Assembly (NCBI RefSeq): GCF_015477775.1
Contig: NZ_JADLQO010000008.1
Span: 1-64,000 of the forward strand
DNA length: 64,000 nucleotides
DNA from: Nocardia abscessus
GTDB lineage: Bacteria; Actinomycetota; Actinomycetes; Mycobacteriales; Mycobacteriaceae
Reading direction: 5' to 3'
This document shows positions 29,474 to 39,400 of the stretch, one piece after another; position 1 is the first letter of the stretch; each line of letters starts with the position of its first letter. The translations under genes and the position numbers were made by a program. Below the pieces are notes generated by a model that saw only the letters and a program-made list of their open reading frames with translations, made no database searches and was not told where the DNA came from.

Positions 29474-30993
29474 GCACTGCCGTCGCGCCCGCGCCCGCCG
29501 GGACGCAGCCGTCGGCGGAGGTCGCCCGGGCTCGGATCGCCGTGATGGTGTCCAGTTATCAGGTCGACGTGGTGGTGCCGACGAAGTTCACTATCGAGAC
29601 GTTCATCGACGATCTGCTCGTCGTGCTGGCCTCGGCGATCGATGACGAGAGCGTCGATTTCACTCCGCCGCAAGGCCAATGGAGCCTGGCCCGCCCCGGC
29701 GAGGCGCCGATCCCGCGCTGGCGCAGCTTGGCCGACCACGACGTGGCCGACGGCACGGTGCTGATGCTGTCGGTCGTCGAATCGGCGGAGGTGTTCACGC
29801 CGCTGGTCGAGGACATCACCGACGCGCTCGCCCTGATCAACGAGCGTGAGTTCGCCGAATTCGACGCGAACACCGCTTCGATCGTCGGGCTGAGCGCGCT
29901 CGGCGTCGGCGCCTCGGCGGTGGCCGCGATGCTGGCTTGGTCGTGGACGATGACCGGTTCGGCCCTGTGGTGCGGGTTGCCCGCGTTGCTGCTCGGCGCG
30001 CTGTGCTGGGTGGCGGCCGCGCTGGCCCGGCGCCGCAATGCTCCGGCGAAGATCTGCCTCGGCCTGTCGCTGGCGGCGACGCCGCTGCTGTTCGCGGGCG
30101 GCGCGATGCTGGTGCCGCCGGCCTACGGCCAGCCCGGCCCGTTCGCGGCCGCCAACTTGGCGGCGGGAGCGGTGGTCGCGGCGGTGGCCGCCGCCACCAT
30201 GATGCGGGTGAGCGGAATGGGCATCGCCACCTTGATGGCCGTGACCGTGCTCGGCGTCACGGTGACGCTGGCCGCCCTGCCGCTGACCTATGTGGACCTG
30301 TCCGTCGGACAGGTCGCGGGTGGCGTGGTGTTCGTCGGAATCGTGTTGCTCACCATGGCGCCACGCCTGGCCGTGGCCATCGCGCGGATCCGGCCGCCGG
30401 ATCTGCCCGACCCGGGCAACGAGGTCTCCCCGACGACGCTCACCGACATCTTCGACGCGGAGACGGTGCGCGACGGAGACGAGCACCCCGTGGACAGCGA
30501 ACAGCAGCGCCACAACGCCGAGGCCGGTATCGAGGGCCGCGCCCGGCTGGCGGTCACCAGCCTGCGCGGTCTGATCGCCGCGATCGCGACGGTGCTCGCG
30601 GTCTCCGCGGTGATCTCGGCCGCGGTCAGCCCCGGTGGCATCCGCGAGATCGTCATGGCCGCCGCCATCGCGGGCCTGCTCGCGATGCGCTCGCGCTGGC
30701 ACCCGGATCGGGTGCAGGCGATCGCGCTGGTCGCGGGCTCCGCCGTCACCGTGTGCGGCGTGGGCTTCGTCCTGATCGGTGCCTACGAGACCCCGGTCGC
30801 GCGTCTCGTCGTCGGCCTGGTGGTGGCCGTGGCCGCGTGCGCGGCGTGCGTCGCCTCTCTCCAGTTGCCCGGCAAGCGCCTGTCCCCGGTGACCCGCCGT
30901 GTCATCGACCTGGTGGAATACGCGCTGATCCTGGTGGTTCCGGTGATCGCGTTCTGGATCATGGGCGTCTACACGGCGATGCGAGGAATCTGA
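29470..30993 (+). CDS. eccD: EccD, polytopic ESX membrane channel subunit
   Basis: 507 residues, ATG with GGCGGAGG upstream. Residues 15-110 are the ubiquitin-like cytosolic domain (ARIAVMVSSYQVDVVVPTKFTIETFIDDLL in outline). About eleven membrane helices follow from residue 138 (SIVGLSALGVGASAVAAML...) to the C-terminus (LILVVPVIAFWIMGVY). A charged cytosolic loop lies near residue 310-355. Two EccD copies per protomer form the membrane vestibule of the ESX pore. The stop overlaps the mycP ATG (TGATG). Confidence 0.93.
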   Translation: MSTAVAPAPAGTQPSAEVARARIAVMVSSYQVDVVVPTKFTIETFIDDLLVVLASAIDDESVDFTPPQGQWSLARPGEAPIPRWRSLADHDVADGTVLMLSVVESAEVFTPLVEDITDALALINEREFAEFDANTASIVGLSALGVGASAVAAMLAWSWTMTGSALWCGLPALLLGALCWVAAALARRRNAPAKICLGLSLAATPLLFAGGAMLVPPAYGQPGPFAAANLAAGAVVAAVAAATMMRVSGMGIATLMAVTVLGVTVTLAALPLTYVDLSVGQVAGGVVFVGIVLLTMAPRLAVAIARIRPPDLPDPGNEVSPTTLTDIFDAETVRDGDEHPVDSEQQRHNAEAGIEGRARLAVTSLRGLIAAIATVLAVSAVISAAVSPGGIREIVMAAAIAGLLAMRSRWHPDRVQAIALVAGSAVTVCGVGFVLIGAYETPVARLVVGLVVAVAACAACVASLQLPGKRLSPVTRRVIDLVEYALILVVPVIAFWIMGVYTAMRGI

Positions 30994-32351
30994 TGAAGGT
31001 CGGCAGTGCCGCGGTCGCGGTTCTCGCCGGGGTGATGCTGGCCGTCACCGCCGCCCCCGCCGTCGCCTTGGAGCCGCCGCAGGTCGTGGTCGGCGTGCCG
31101 CCCGTGGACGACCCGCCGGGACCCGAACAGCCGATGAAGCAGGAGAAAGGCTGTCTGGCCGCGGGTGTGCTCCCGGACAGCGACCTCACCCGCACTCCGC
31201 CGCCGGAACTGGCGCTGGATCTGCGCCGCGCCAGGGCACTGAGCCGGGGCGCCGGAGTGACCGTCGCGGTGATCGATACGGGCGTGCAGCCCCATCCGCG
31301 CCTGCCCAACCTCGTCGGCGGTGGCGACTATCTCGCGGCCGGTGGTGACGGGCTGTCCGACTGCGACGCGCACGGCACGCTGGTCGCGGGGATCATCGGC
31401 GCGACCCCCGATCCCACCGACGGATTCGCCGGTGTGGCCCCGGACGCGCGGATCATCTCCATCCGCACCCGTTCCGGCGCGTTCAGCCCCGAACGGCCGA
31501 GCTCGGATCAGAGCCAGCGAATGGCCATCGAAATCCGGACGCTGGCCCGGGCGATCACGCGCGCGGCGAACCAAGGCGCGGGGGTGATCACCGTGTCGCT
31601 GCCGATCTGCATGCCGGTGGACGCGCAGGTGGATCAGTCCATGCTGTCGGCCGCCATCGGCCATGCGGTGCACGTGCGCGGCGCGCTCATCGTCGCGGGC
31701 GCGGGCAACAGCGCGGGCGCCGCCAATTGCGCGCAGAATCCGGAGATCGACCCGACTCGCCCCGCCGACCGGCGCAACTGGCGCGACGTGAAGACCATTT
31801 CCACGCCGGGTTGGTTCGGCGCCGACGTGCTCACGGTGGGATTCACCACGGCGAGCGGCGCGCCCATGCCGGATTCGCTGACCGGGCCGTGGGTTTCGGT
31901 CGCGGCGCCGGGGACTGGCATCGAATCGCTCGGCCCCGGCGGCGGTGGCCTGATCAACGGCGTCGGTGAACCGGACAAACTCGTGCCGGTCGGCGGCGCG
32001 TCGTTCGCCGCGGCCTATGTCAGCGGGGTGGCCGCCCTGTTGCGGTCGCGCTTCCCCAACGAGACCCCGCGCGAGATCGCCGCGCGCCTGCAGGCCAGTG
32101 CGCACGCCCCGGCGCGCGGCATCGACAACATGGTCGGCGCGGGCATGATCGACCCGCTCGCCGCCCTGAGCTACCGCACGGCGCCGCAGCAGCCCGCCGG
32201 TCTGTTCCGGTCCGCGGAACTGCCCATCCCCCCCGCGCCGCGCGCGAAGGATCTGCGGCCCGCGATCACCGCGACCGTCGTCATCCTGGCGGCCGTGCTG
32301 CTCGGTCTCGCCGGTAGTCACCTGAACTCCGTGATGCGGAGGCGCCGGTGA
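30993..32351 (+). CDS. mycP: MycP mycosin, membrane-anchored subtilisin-like protease
   Basis: 452 residues from ATG 30993. Residues 1-25 are a signal peptide (AAVAVLAGVMLAVTAAPAVA). The catalytic triad is Asp95 in VAVIDTGV, His127 in CDAHGTLVAGIIG and Ser337 in GGASFAAAY (the usual GTSFA has Ala in place of Thr). AGAGNS carries the oxyanion Asn. A C-terminal helix near residues 420-445 anchors it. Mycosins cap the ESX pore in the periplasm and process EspB in ESX-1. An EspB homologue is encoded upstream, so cleavage of it is a plausible task. The gene overlaps eccE by four bases. Confidence 0.93.
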   Translation: MKVGSAAVAVLAGVMLAVTAAPAVALEPPQVVVGVPPVDDPPGPEQPMKQEKGCLAAGVLPDSDLTRTPPPELALDLRRARALSRGAGVTVAVIDTGVQPHPRLPNLVGGGDYLAAGGDGLSDCDAHGTLVAGIIGATPDPTDGFAGVAPDARIISIRTRSGAFSPERPSSDQSQRMAIEIRTLARAITRAANQGAGVITVSLPICMPVDAQVDQSMLSAAIGHAVHVRGALIVAGAGNSAGAANCAQNPEIDPTRPADRRNWRDVKTISTPGWFGADVLTVGFTTASGAPMPDSLTGPWVSVAAPGTGIESLGPGGGGLINGVGEPDKLVPVGGASFAAAYVSGVAALLRSRFPNETPREIAARLQASAHAPARGIDNMVGAGMIDPLAALSYRTAPQQPAGLFRSAELPIPPAPRAKDLRPAITATVVILAAVLLGLAGSHLNSVMRRRR

Positions 32352-34069
32352 GCTTTCCGAGCGTTCGGGTCGCCGGCGTCGAGCGTGGTCCGTTCGCCGC
32401 CTTCGTCGTCGTCGGCGGCCCGCTGCTGGCCGGGCTTTCGGCCAAGACGCCGTGGTGGGTGAGCGCGGTGGTGGTCACGGTCCTGGTGGTGACGGTGACC
32501 GTCCGCGTGAACGGACGGACCGGTGTTCGCTGGCTGCTCGACTGGGCGGCCTATCGCACCGGCCGGACCGCACGCGCGCAGGAACGGACGCAGCTCGCGC
32601 AGATCCGGGACGTGCAGGTCGCCGCAGGCGTGTGCGGCGTCAACGAGGTGGGCGACACCCTCATCGCGATGATCCAGCTCGCACCCAACCTGGATCTGCC
32701 GACCGTCATCTCCGAGCGCACCCTCTACACCGAGGACACCATCCCGGTCGATCTGCTGCTGCCGATGCTGGACCAGTTCGGCATCGCGGTGGACATCGAC
32801 ATCGTCACGACCGGTCAGCGCGTCCGCTCCTCCGGCAGCTACAGCATGCTCTACGACCAGCTGATCGGATCGCATCCGGTGGTCGGGGACCGGCTGACCT
32901 GGCTGGTGGTCCGGCTCGACCAGGAACGCAACCTTGCGGCGCTGAGCAAGCGCGGTGCGTGCGCGGTGGTCGCTCCCAAAGCGCTGGCCAGCGCCACGCA
33001 CCGGATCGCGGGTCGCCTGCGCGAGCGTGGCATCGCCGCGCACGCCCTGCCCGCCGCCGCCCTACGGGACGCGACGCGCCTGCTGCACGCGGGCGTCGAA
33101 CTCACCGATCTTCGGGAAACCTGGAGCAATCTGCAATCGTCGGTGCCCGGCCGGTGTGTGACCAGCTTCCTGATCGACTGGACCCGCCTGGGCGGGGTCG
33201 GCCTGGACGATTGCTGGACCTGGAACCGCGGCCGCACCACGCTCGTGGTGAGCTTGACCGCCGATACGGCCGGTCCGCGCGCACTCGTCCGGTTCATCGG
33301 CCCGGCGGTCACCACCGAACCGCCGGACTACCTGCGACTACTCGGCGGCGATCAGTCCACGGCCTTGCTGGCGTCGTTGCCGACCGGCGCTTCGGTGCGC
33401 GCCCTGCGCGGCTTCGAGTCGGGCGCCGACGTCGCACCCGACGAACTCGTCACCGATCTGGCCATCGCGATCGGCCCCAACGGCCAGATCCTGGGTGCGA
33501 TCAGCGGTCAGCCGCGGCACACCTTGGCGCTGCCGCTGTTCGACCCGGCCCGGTTCAACCCGCGCAGGCGCACCATCGACGTGCAGGCCATGCTGCCGGT
33601 CGCCCAGCAGATCATCCTGCGGGCGATGGTGGTCGGCGCGGACGTCGAGATCCACTCGGCGCGACCGGACAGCTGGCGCCAACTGGTGACCGCGGTCGGC
33701 GACCAGCGCTCGATGCGCCTGGCCGATCCGGGTGCGGATCACCCGGGCGCCCAGGAGGCCGCGGACGCGGAGCCGGCCACCATCGCGGTCTTCGACCACC
33801 TTCCGCCGCGTGCGTCGAACGCGCACACGACGGTCACCATCAGCGAGCCCGGCGGTCCGCGCAGGCGTGCGGTCGATCTCGCGATCAAGCAGGTCAGCGC
33901 TACCGCGGTGGACGTGAGCATCCCGATGCGCACGGTGCGGGTCGACCTCATCGAGCCGAGAGGCGAAACACGTTATTTCGATTCCGTCGACGGACCGCCC
34001 GCGCCTGGTGCGGGGGCATCGGGACCCGTGGTTGCACCCCCGCAACCCGGTGGCCGTCGCGTGAGCTGA
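32348..34069 (+). CDS. eccE: EccE, peripheral ESX membrane component
   Basis: 573 residues, GTG overlapping the mycP stop (GTGA). Two N-terminal membrane helices lie at about 14-30 and 36-52 (FAAFVVVGGPLLAGL; WWVSAVVVTVLVVTVTV), followed by a large cytosolic part with WLLDWAAYRTGR and a C-terminal Pro/Gly-rich tail. EccE lines the outside of the ESX hexamer and is present in ESX-1, -2, -3 and -5 but absent from classic ESX-4. It closes the apparatus operon. Confidence 0.88.
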   Translation: MSFPSVRVAGVERGPFAAFVVVGGPLLAGLSAKTPWWVSAVVVTVLVVTVTVRVNGRTGVRWLLDWAAYRTGRTARAQERTQLAQIRDVQVAAGVCGVNEVGDTLIAMIQLAPNLDLPTVISERTLYTEDTIPVDLLLPMLDQFGIAVDIDIVTTGQRVRSSGSYSMLYDQLIGSHPVVGDRLTWLVVRLDQERNLAALSKRGACAVVAPKALASATHRIAGRLRERGIAAHALPAAALRDATRLLHAGVELTDLRETWSNLQSSVPGRCVTSFLIDWTRLGGVGLDDCWTWNRGRTTLVVSLTADTAGPRALVRFIGPAVTTEPPDYLRLLGGDQSTALLASLPTGASVRALRGFESGADVAPDELVTDLAIAIGPNGQILGAISGQPRHTLALPLFDPARFNPRRRTIDVQAMLPVAQQIILRAMVVGADVEIHSARPDSWRQLVTAVGDQRSMRLADPGADHPGAQEAADAEPATIAVFDHLPPRASNAHTTVTISEPGGPRRRAVDLAIKQVSATAVDVSIPMRTVRVDLIEPRGETRYFDSVDGPPAPGAGASGPVVAPPQPGGRRVS

Positions 34070-34085
34070 TGGGAGTGGTCGGTTA

Positions 34086-34439
34086 ATGTCTATCACCGTG
34101 GTAGCGGACACCCATTCCGATGGCGGCGATCTCCCTCATCCGGACGTCGGGGATGCGCTGACCCCGAGACAGGCCGCGGCGGCGATCTTCTCCAGCCGGT
34201 TGTCGGAGTTGATCGCTGAGTCCGTCGTCTCGACCGAGGACGGTTCGACGCGGTCGCTGACGCTTTACTCGCTGGCGCAGCACCTGGAATTGGCCTACCC
34301 GGACGTGCCGGTGTCGCAGTCCGGCCTCTACCGGCTGATCCACGGTGACGCGATCCCGCGCCTGGACTTGGTGATCGCCCTGGCGCGGGTGTTCGACGTG
34401 CCGCCGGAGTACTTCGTGACCGAGGAGAAGAAGCGCTGA
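34086..34439 (+). CDS. XRE-family regulator, EspR-like HTH
   Basis: 117 residues, ATG with GGGAG upstream, 16 bases after eccE. The HTH region at residues 30-112 (SSRLSELIAESV, LTLYSLAQHLELAYPDVPVSQSGLYRLIHGDAIPRLDLVIALARVFDVPPEYFVTEE in outline) matches the N-terminal half of EspR, which regulates ESX-1 in M. tuberculosis, including the last helix before the YF-D/E boundary. The C-terminal dimerisation helices of EspR (total 132 residues there) are missing, so binding mode may differ. It is the only regulator gene inside the ESX cluster and the natural candidate for the TTCCC-N6-GGGAA sites, which is an inference. Confidence 0.8.
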   Translation: MSITVVADTHSDGGDLPHPDVGDALTPRQAAAAIFSSRLSELIAESVVSTEDGSTRSLTLYSLAQHLELAYPDVPVSQSGLYRLIHGDAIPRLDLVIALARVFDVPPEYFVTEEKKR

Positions 34440-34516
34440 CCCGACGGGCCGGCTGTTCTCTCCAGCGGGAATAGCGTGGGCTCGGCGGGTGGCTCGGGGC
34501 GGATACGATCCGGACC

Positions 34517-35569
34517 ATGCCCGCCGAGGACCCGGGAGACGTCTTTCTCCGTCATCGAGGTGCGGTCCTCGACGCATTGCTCTCCGATCCTTCGCTCGGG
34601 TCATCCGCCGCGCCGCTCGCCGACGGCGCGCCGCTCGGCGACACGGAGGATTTCGGCGCGGGCGCGGATTTCGGTACCACGTCGCTCGGGTTGCCCGACC
34701 TGGACTCGGAACCACAGGAGGTCGCCCCGCGACGGCGCACCGGTGACGGCCCGAAGGCGAGCGAGCGTATTCTCGCGCTGCTGAACGGGCAGGCGCAGGA
34801 GCCTGCTCCCGGGATGGAACTGCGCAACGACTACTCCGCGGTGGCCGCGCGATCGAACGCGCAGGCCGAACCGGAACCGGAGCCCGAACGCGCATCCGCC
34901 ACACCGGCCGACCGGCTCGCGCCCGCGCAGCGGATGGCCAAGGACGTGCTCGTTCAGCTGCGCAAACCCAGGGTCGCGCTGATCGTCGCCGCGGTGGTCG
35001 CCGTGCTGCTGGTGCTGCTGCTGGTCACCACCGGGGGCCAGGAGAAGAACACGGCACAGGATCAACTTCTGGTCGTCACGCCGCCGCCGACCTCGGCGCC
35101 GCCCGCGACCTCGGCCGCACCGGCGGCGGGCTCGATCATCCAGCCGAAGTCCGCGGACTCGAAGTGCCCGCCCGGCAGTACGTCGGCGATGGACGCGTTC
35201 GGCGGGCAAACCGGCAAGGCGTGGTCGTGCGTGCGGGCCTACAAGGTCGACGGCCAGGTCATCACCATCGACCTGGGCAAGACGTATCAGATCGACTCCA
35301 TCGGCATCGTGCCCGGCTGGGATCACATCAGCGCGGACGGCACCGATCAGTGGGCGAAATACCGCACCGCGAGCCGGGTTTCGTACCAGTTCGACGACGG
35401 CAACAAGACCGTCTACACGCAGCCGACCCTCGATCAGCGCACGCTGGTGGTGACCAAGATCGAGCCCGCGGTGAGCGCCGCGAAGATCGTGCTGACCGTG
35501 CTGGAGTCCAAAGGCGATCCGTCGATCAACACCTCCGCGATCTCCTCGATCGTCATCACGGGGCGCTGA
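34517..35569 (+). CDS. Membrane-anchored protein with discoidin-like (NADase-type glycan-binding) ectodomain
   Basis: 350 residues, ATG start. Residues 1-150 are hydrophilic and cytosolic. One membrane helix lies at about 152-172 (VALIVAAVVAVLLVLLLV). After a Pro/Ala/Thr linker the outer 150 residues (from SKCPPGSTSAMDAFGG) form a beta-rich domain with DLGKTYQIDSIGIVPGWD and a Cys pair, resembling the F5/8 or NADase-type glycan-binding fold. The bases before the start contain a weak form of the ESX palindrome (TTCTC-N6-GGGAA at 34456-34471). Its function is not known. It overlaps in operon with the zinc-ribbon gene (1-base gap). Confidence 0.7.
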   Translation: MPAEDPGDVFLRHRGAVLDALLSDPSLGSSAAPLADGAPLGDTEDFGAGADFGTTSLGLPDLDSEPQEVAPRRRTGDGPKASERILALLNGQAQEPAPGMELRNDYSAVAARSNAQAEPEPEPERASATPADRLAPAQRMAKDVLVQLRKPRVALIVAAVVAVLLVLLLVTTGGQEKNTAQDQLLVVTPPPTSAPPATSAAPAAGSIIQPKSADSKCPPGSTSAMDAFGGQTGKAWSCVRAYKVDGQVITIDLGKTYQIDSIGIVPGWDHISADGTDQWAKYRTASRVSYQFDDGNKTVYTQPTLDQRTLVVTKIEPAVSAAKIVLTVLESKGDPSINTSAISSIVITGR

Positions 35570-35570
35570 G

Positions 35571-36251
35571 GTGTCCACGCTGCCCGAACTGGTCTGCCAG
35601 TACTGCTCGCACCGCAACACCGGTGCGGATTCCCGTTGCTCGCACTGCGGCGCCCCGCTGCGCGCGGCCGCGGACAAGGTGAAGTCCGCCGTGGAGAAGA
35701 TGCCGGCTCAGGTCGCCGAAGCCGCCGAGAAGGTCGGCGCGGAGACGAAAAGGTTTGTGGACAAGACCTATCCGCGCTGGCAGTGGCAGGCGGTCGGGGT
35801 GGGCCTGCTGGTGATGGTCGTGGCCGCCGTCTTCGGTGTCCGGTCCTGTTCGCTGTCCCTGCCGTCGATTTCCGCGGCCACGACGCCCGTGCAGGCGATG
35901 CCGGGCACGTTGCGCTCGGCGGCCACCTGTCAGCGGCTCGACGCCGGTGGGCAGGGGGAGAAGTGCGTCGTCGCGGCCGGTCACCCGATGCTGTTCGGCG
36001 GCATCGCGGGCGGGCGGGACATGATCTTCTACGTCGAACTGGCGCAGCAGGATCGCTTGGCGGACAGCATTTCTCGATGGCGCAGTTCCGGCGGCGTCGC
36101 TCTCGTCGACGGTCCCGTCTATGCGGCGATCGGTCCCTCGGCAACCGTCTGGTACGCGGATACCCAGACGGGCCTGCGGTTGGAGACGGGCACCTTCGCC
36201 GGCCGGGCCGCCGCCCAGACCTTCATGTCGCGGGCGGGACTGGTCCGCTGA
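35571..36251 (+). CDS. Zinc-ribbon membrane protein
   Basis: 226 residues, GTG directly after the previous stop. Cys9-x2-Cys12 and Cys23-x2-Cys26 form a zinc ribbon. A helical stretch with basic and acidic residues follows to about 60, then one membrane helix at about 68-86 (WQAVGVGLLVMVVAAVFGV). The outside part of about 130 residues has alternating strands and two cysteines. I recognise only the ribbon. With its neighbour it forms a two-gene membrane unit; a role at the cell surface is an inference. Confidence 0.7.
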   Translation: MSTLPELVCQYCSHRNTGADSRCSHCGAPLRAAADKVKSAVEKMPAQVAEAAEKVGAETKRFVDKTYPRWQWQAVGVGLLVMVVAAVFGVRSCSLSLPSISAATTPVQAMPGTLRSAATCQRLDAGGQGEKCVVAAGHPMLFGGIAGGRDMIFYVELAQQDRLADSISRWRSSGGVALVDGPVYAAIGPSATVWYADTQTGLRLETGTFAGRAAAQTFMSRAGLVR

Positions 36252-36341
36252 CCTGACCGCGCCTGTTCCGCCGGACCGCAGAAAATCCCTGATCCGGACA
36301 GTCGTGATCCATGTCCGTGGCAGCGAATTATTGTTACACTG

Positions 36342-36370
36342 TTGATTGTGCCGTTATCCAGCGGTACGTT
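36342..36370 (+). promoter_or_regulatory. Second-palindrome promoter before gdh
   Basis: TTGATT (36342-36347), a 17-base spacer and TACGTT (36365-36370) make a promoter. The palindrome GTGCCG-TTATCCAG-CGGTAC fills the spacer (36348-36367). An inverted repeat GTACG-AAACA-CGTAC follows at 36378-36392. The gdh start is at 36423. Confidence 0.7.
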
Positions 36371-36422
36371 ATTTGAAGTACGAAACACGTACGAGCGCAG
36401 TTCTCGGGAAGGCAACGGATCG

Positions 36423-39400
36423 ATGGTGGCAACCACCCAGCAGACGATTTCACCGAAGCGGTTCCGCGATGATCCGACCGATCTGGAGGCGGCTTATTTC
36501 CGGTGGATCCAGCCGGGTTCCTCGGCGTCGGCGATCACGGATCGGGCCGAGCGGATCTTCCGCCAGCACCTGGAGCTCGCGGCCACCCGTGCGCCCGGCT
36601 CGGCGACCACCCGGGTCTACCGCCCGGACGACAGCGCCGGACTCGGCGCCGCGATCCAGATCGTCAACGACGACATGCCGTTGCTGGTCGACTCGGTCAC
36701 CGCGGCGCTGCGCCGCCTCGGCGCGACGGTCACCGAGGTCGTACACCCGATTTTCGACGTCTCCCGTGACGCTGAGGGCCGCGTCCTTTCCATCGCGCCC
36801 CGTGACGGCGAGGCCGAACCGGCCGGGGAGGCCGACGGACAGACGCTGCGCGAGTCGTGGATCCACGTGCAGCTGGGCGCGGGCCTGTCCGACGAACTGG
36901 TGGACCGGATCGAGCGTGCGCTGCCACCGCTGCTGGCCGACCTGCGCCAGGTCGCCGACGACACGCCGACCATGGTCGAGGTGCTGAACACGGTCGCCGA
37001 CCAGCTCGACCAAGCCGCACAGTGGGCGGGTGACGCGGAGATCCCGCAGACCGCCGGGCTGTTGCGCTGGCTGTCGGACGGGCACTTCACGCCGCTCGGA
37101 TACGGCTACTACCACTTCCGCCGCTCCGCGCCGAGCGCGAACGCCGACTTCGAGCCGTGGCAGCTGCCCGGCACCGGGCTCGGTGTCCTCGGCAACGGCG
37201 CGACCGCGGACATCAGCGTGCCGGTGGTCGGCGCGAAGCGCACGGTCCTGCGCATGGCCAACGGCTCGGTGGACTCACTGCTGCCGGGATCCCGGGACCT
37301 GTATTTCATCAGCGTGGCCGACTACGGCGCGAGCGACCCGAGCGGCCGCGCGTCCTGGGGCGACACCGTCAAGATGGTCAAGGGCGAACACGTCTTCGTC
37401 GGCACTTTCACCGTCGCGGGCCTGCACGAGAACATCCTCGACATCCCGATCATCTCGCGGCGCGTGCTCCAGGTCATCGAATGGGCGGGCTTCGGCCTCG
37501 ATTCGTTCTCCGGTCAGGCGATGCTGGAGATGATGCAGTCGTTCCCGCGAGTGGAGCTGTTCTCCACCGACGCGCGCAGGCTGTTCGAAACCGTCTCCGC
37601 CGTCATGAATCTGGGCCTGCGGAGGCAGGTGCGGTTGTTCATCCGGCGTGATTCGCGCGGCGACACCATCTACTGCCTGGTCTACATGCCGCGCGATCGC
37701 TACTCCACCGAGGTGCGCCTGCGCATGGGCGAGATCCTGCGCGAGCAGTTCGACGCCGAGCAGATCGCCTACTCGGCGCGGGCCACCGAATCGGAGCTGG
37801 CCGTCGTCTACTTCACGGTGCACCGCAAGCCGGGCGCGGAGGCCGCCGACATCTCCGAGGACAATCGCGAGCGCATCCAGGAACTGCTGCTGGCGACGAC
37901 CTGGACCTGGAGCGACCGACTGGTCGCCGAGGCGGCGGGCGTGTCCGATGTGCCGCAAGCGCTGGTCACCGACTACGCGGCGGCCTTCCCGGCGAGTTAC
38001 CAGCAGGAGCACGAGCCCGCGCACGCGCTCACCGACCTGCGGCGCCTCGAGCGGCTGGCCGACGGCGCGATCGACACCGATCTCTACCGCCAGGGCGAGT
38101 CCGGCTCCGCGGAGTGGCGATTCACGCTCTACGTCGCGGGCGAGGGTGTCTCGCTGAGCCGGGTGCTGCCGGTTCTGCACAGTCTCGGTGTGGAGGTGGT
38201 CGACGAGCGGCCCTACCGCATCGCGCTGGCGGACCGACCGGACCGCTGGATCTACGACTTCGGGCTGCGCGTGCCCGCCGCGGCCCTGCGGGATGCGCTC
38301 GACAGCGAGCCGCTCGCGCAGGCCGGTCATTCCGTCGACGCGGCATCACTGCCGGAAACCAGTGTGCGACGGCGTTTCCCGGATGCGGTCACCGCGATGT
38401 GGTTCGGCCGCGCCGAAGTCGACGGACTGAACGAACTGGTGCTGCGCGCCGGCCTGCACTGGCGTGAGGTGGCCCTGCTCCGGGCCTACGCGAAGTATCT
38501 GCAGCAGGCCGGATTCGCCTACACCCTGGGCAACATCACGCGCGTCCTGCTCAACCATCCGGCGACGGCGCGGTCGTCCATCGACCTGTTCGCCGCGTAC
38601 TTCGACCCGGACGGCGTCGGCGCGGAAGCGGCCGACCGGGCCACGGAGATCGCGCAGCGGGTGCAGGCCGAGATCGACGCCGTGGTCAGCCTGGACACCG
38701 ATCGCATCCTGCGGGCGTTGTTCGGCTTGATCGAGGCGACGCTGCGCACCAACTACTACCGGCGCGACGAGGCGGGCGCCGCGCTGGACTACCTCTCGGT
38801 CAAGCTGAATCCACACGCGATCGCCGAATTGCCGAAACCGCGGCCGCAGTTCGAGATCTTCGTCTACTCGCCGCGAGTGGAAGGCGTGCACCTGCGCTTC
38901 GGATCGGTGGCGCGCGGTGGTTTGCGGTGGTCGGATCGTTTGGAGGATTTCCGCACCGAGATCCTGGGTTTGGTGAAGGCGCAGGCGGTGAAGAATGCCG
39001 TGATCGTGCCGGTGGGCGCGAAGGGCGGGTTCGTGGTCAAGCAACCGCCCACGGCCACCGGTGATCCCGTCGCGGACCGGCAGGCGTTGGGCGCGGAAGG
39101 CGTCGCCTGCTACCGCACCTTCATTTCGGGCTTGCTGGACATCACCGACAACGTCGACCGCGCGACCGGCGAAGTGCTTCCGCCCGCGCAGGTGGTGCGC
39201 CGCGACGGTGACGACACCTACCTGGTCGTGGCGGCCGACAAGGGCACCGCGACGTTCTCCGATATCGCCAATGATGTGGCGCAGAGTTATGGTTTCTGGC
39301 TCGGTGACGCGTTCGCTTCCGGTGGTTCCGCGGGTTACGACCACAAGGCGATGGGCATCACCGCCAAGGGCGCCTGGGAAAGCGTCAAGCGGCACTTCCG

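Noticed and set aside
29937..30992. Long extension of the mycP frame upstream of 30993
   Set aside because: It overlaps eccD in another frame and is Arg-rich; the signal peptide begins at 30993.
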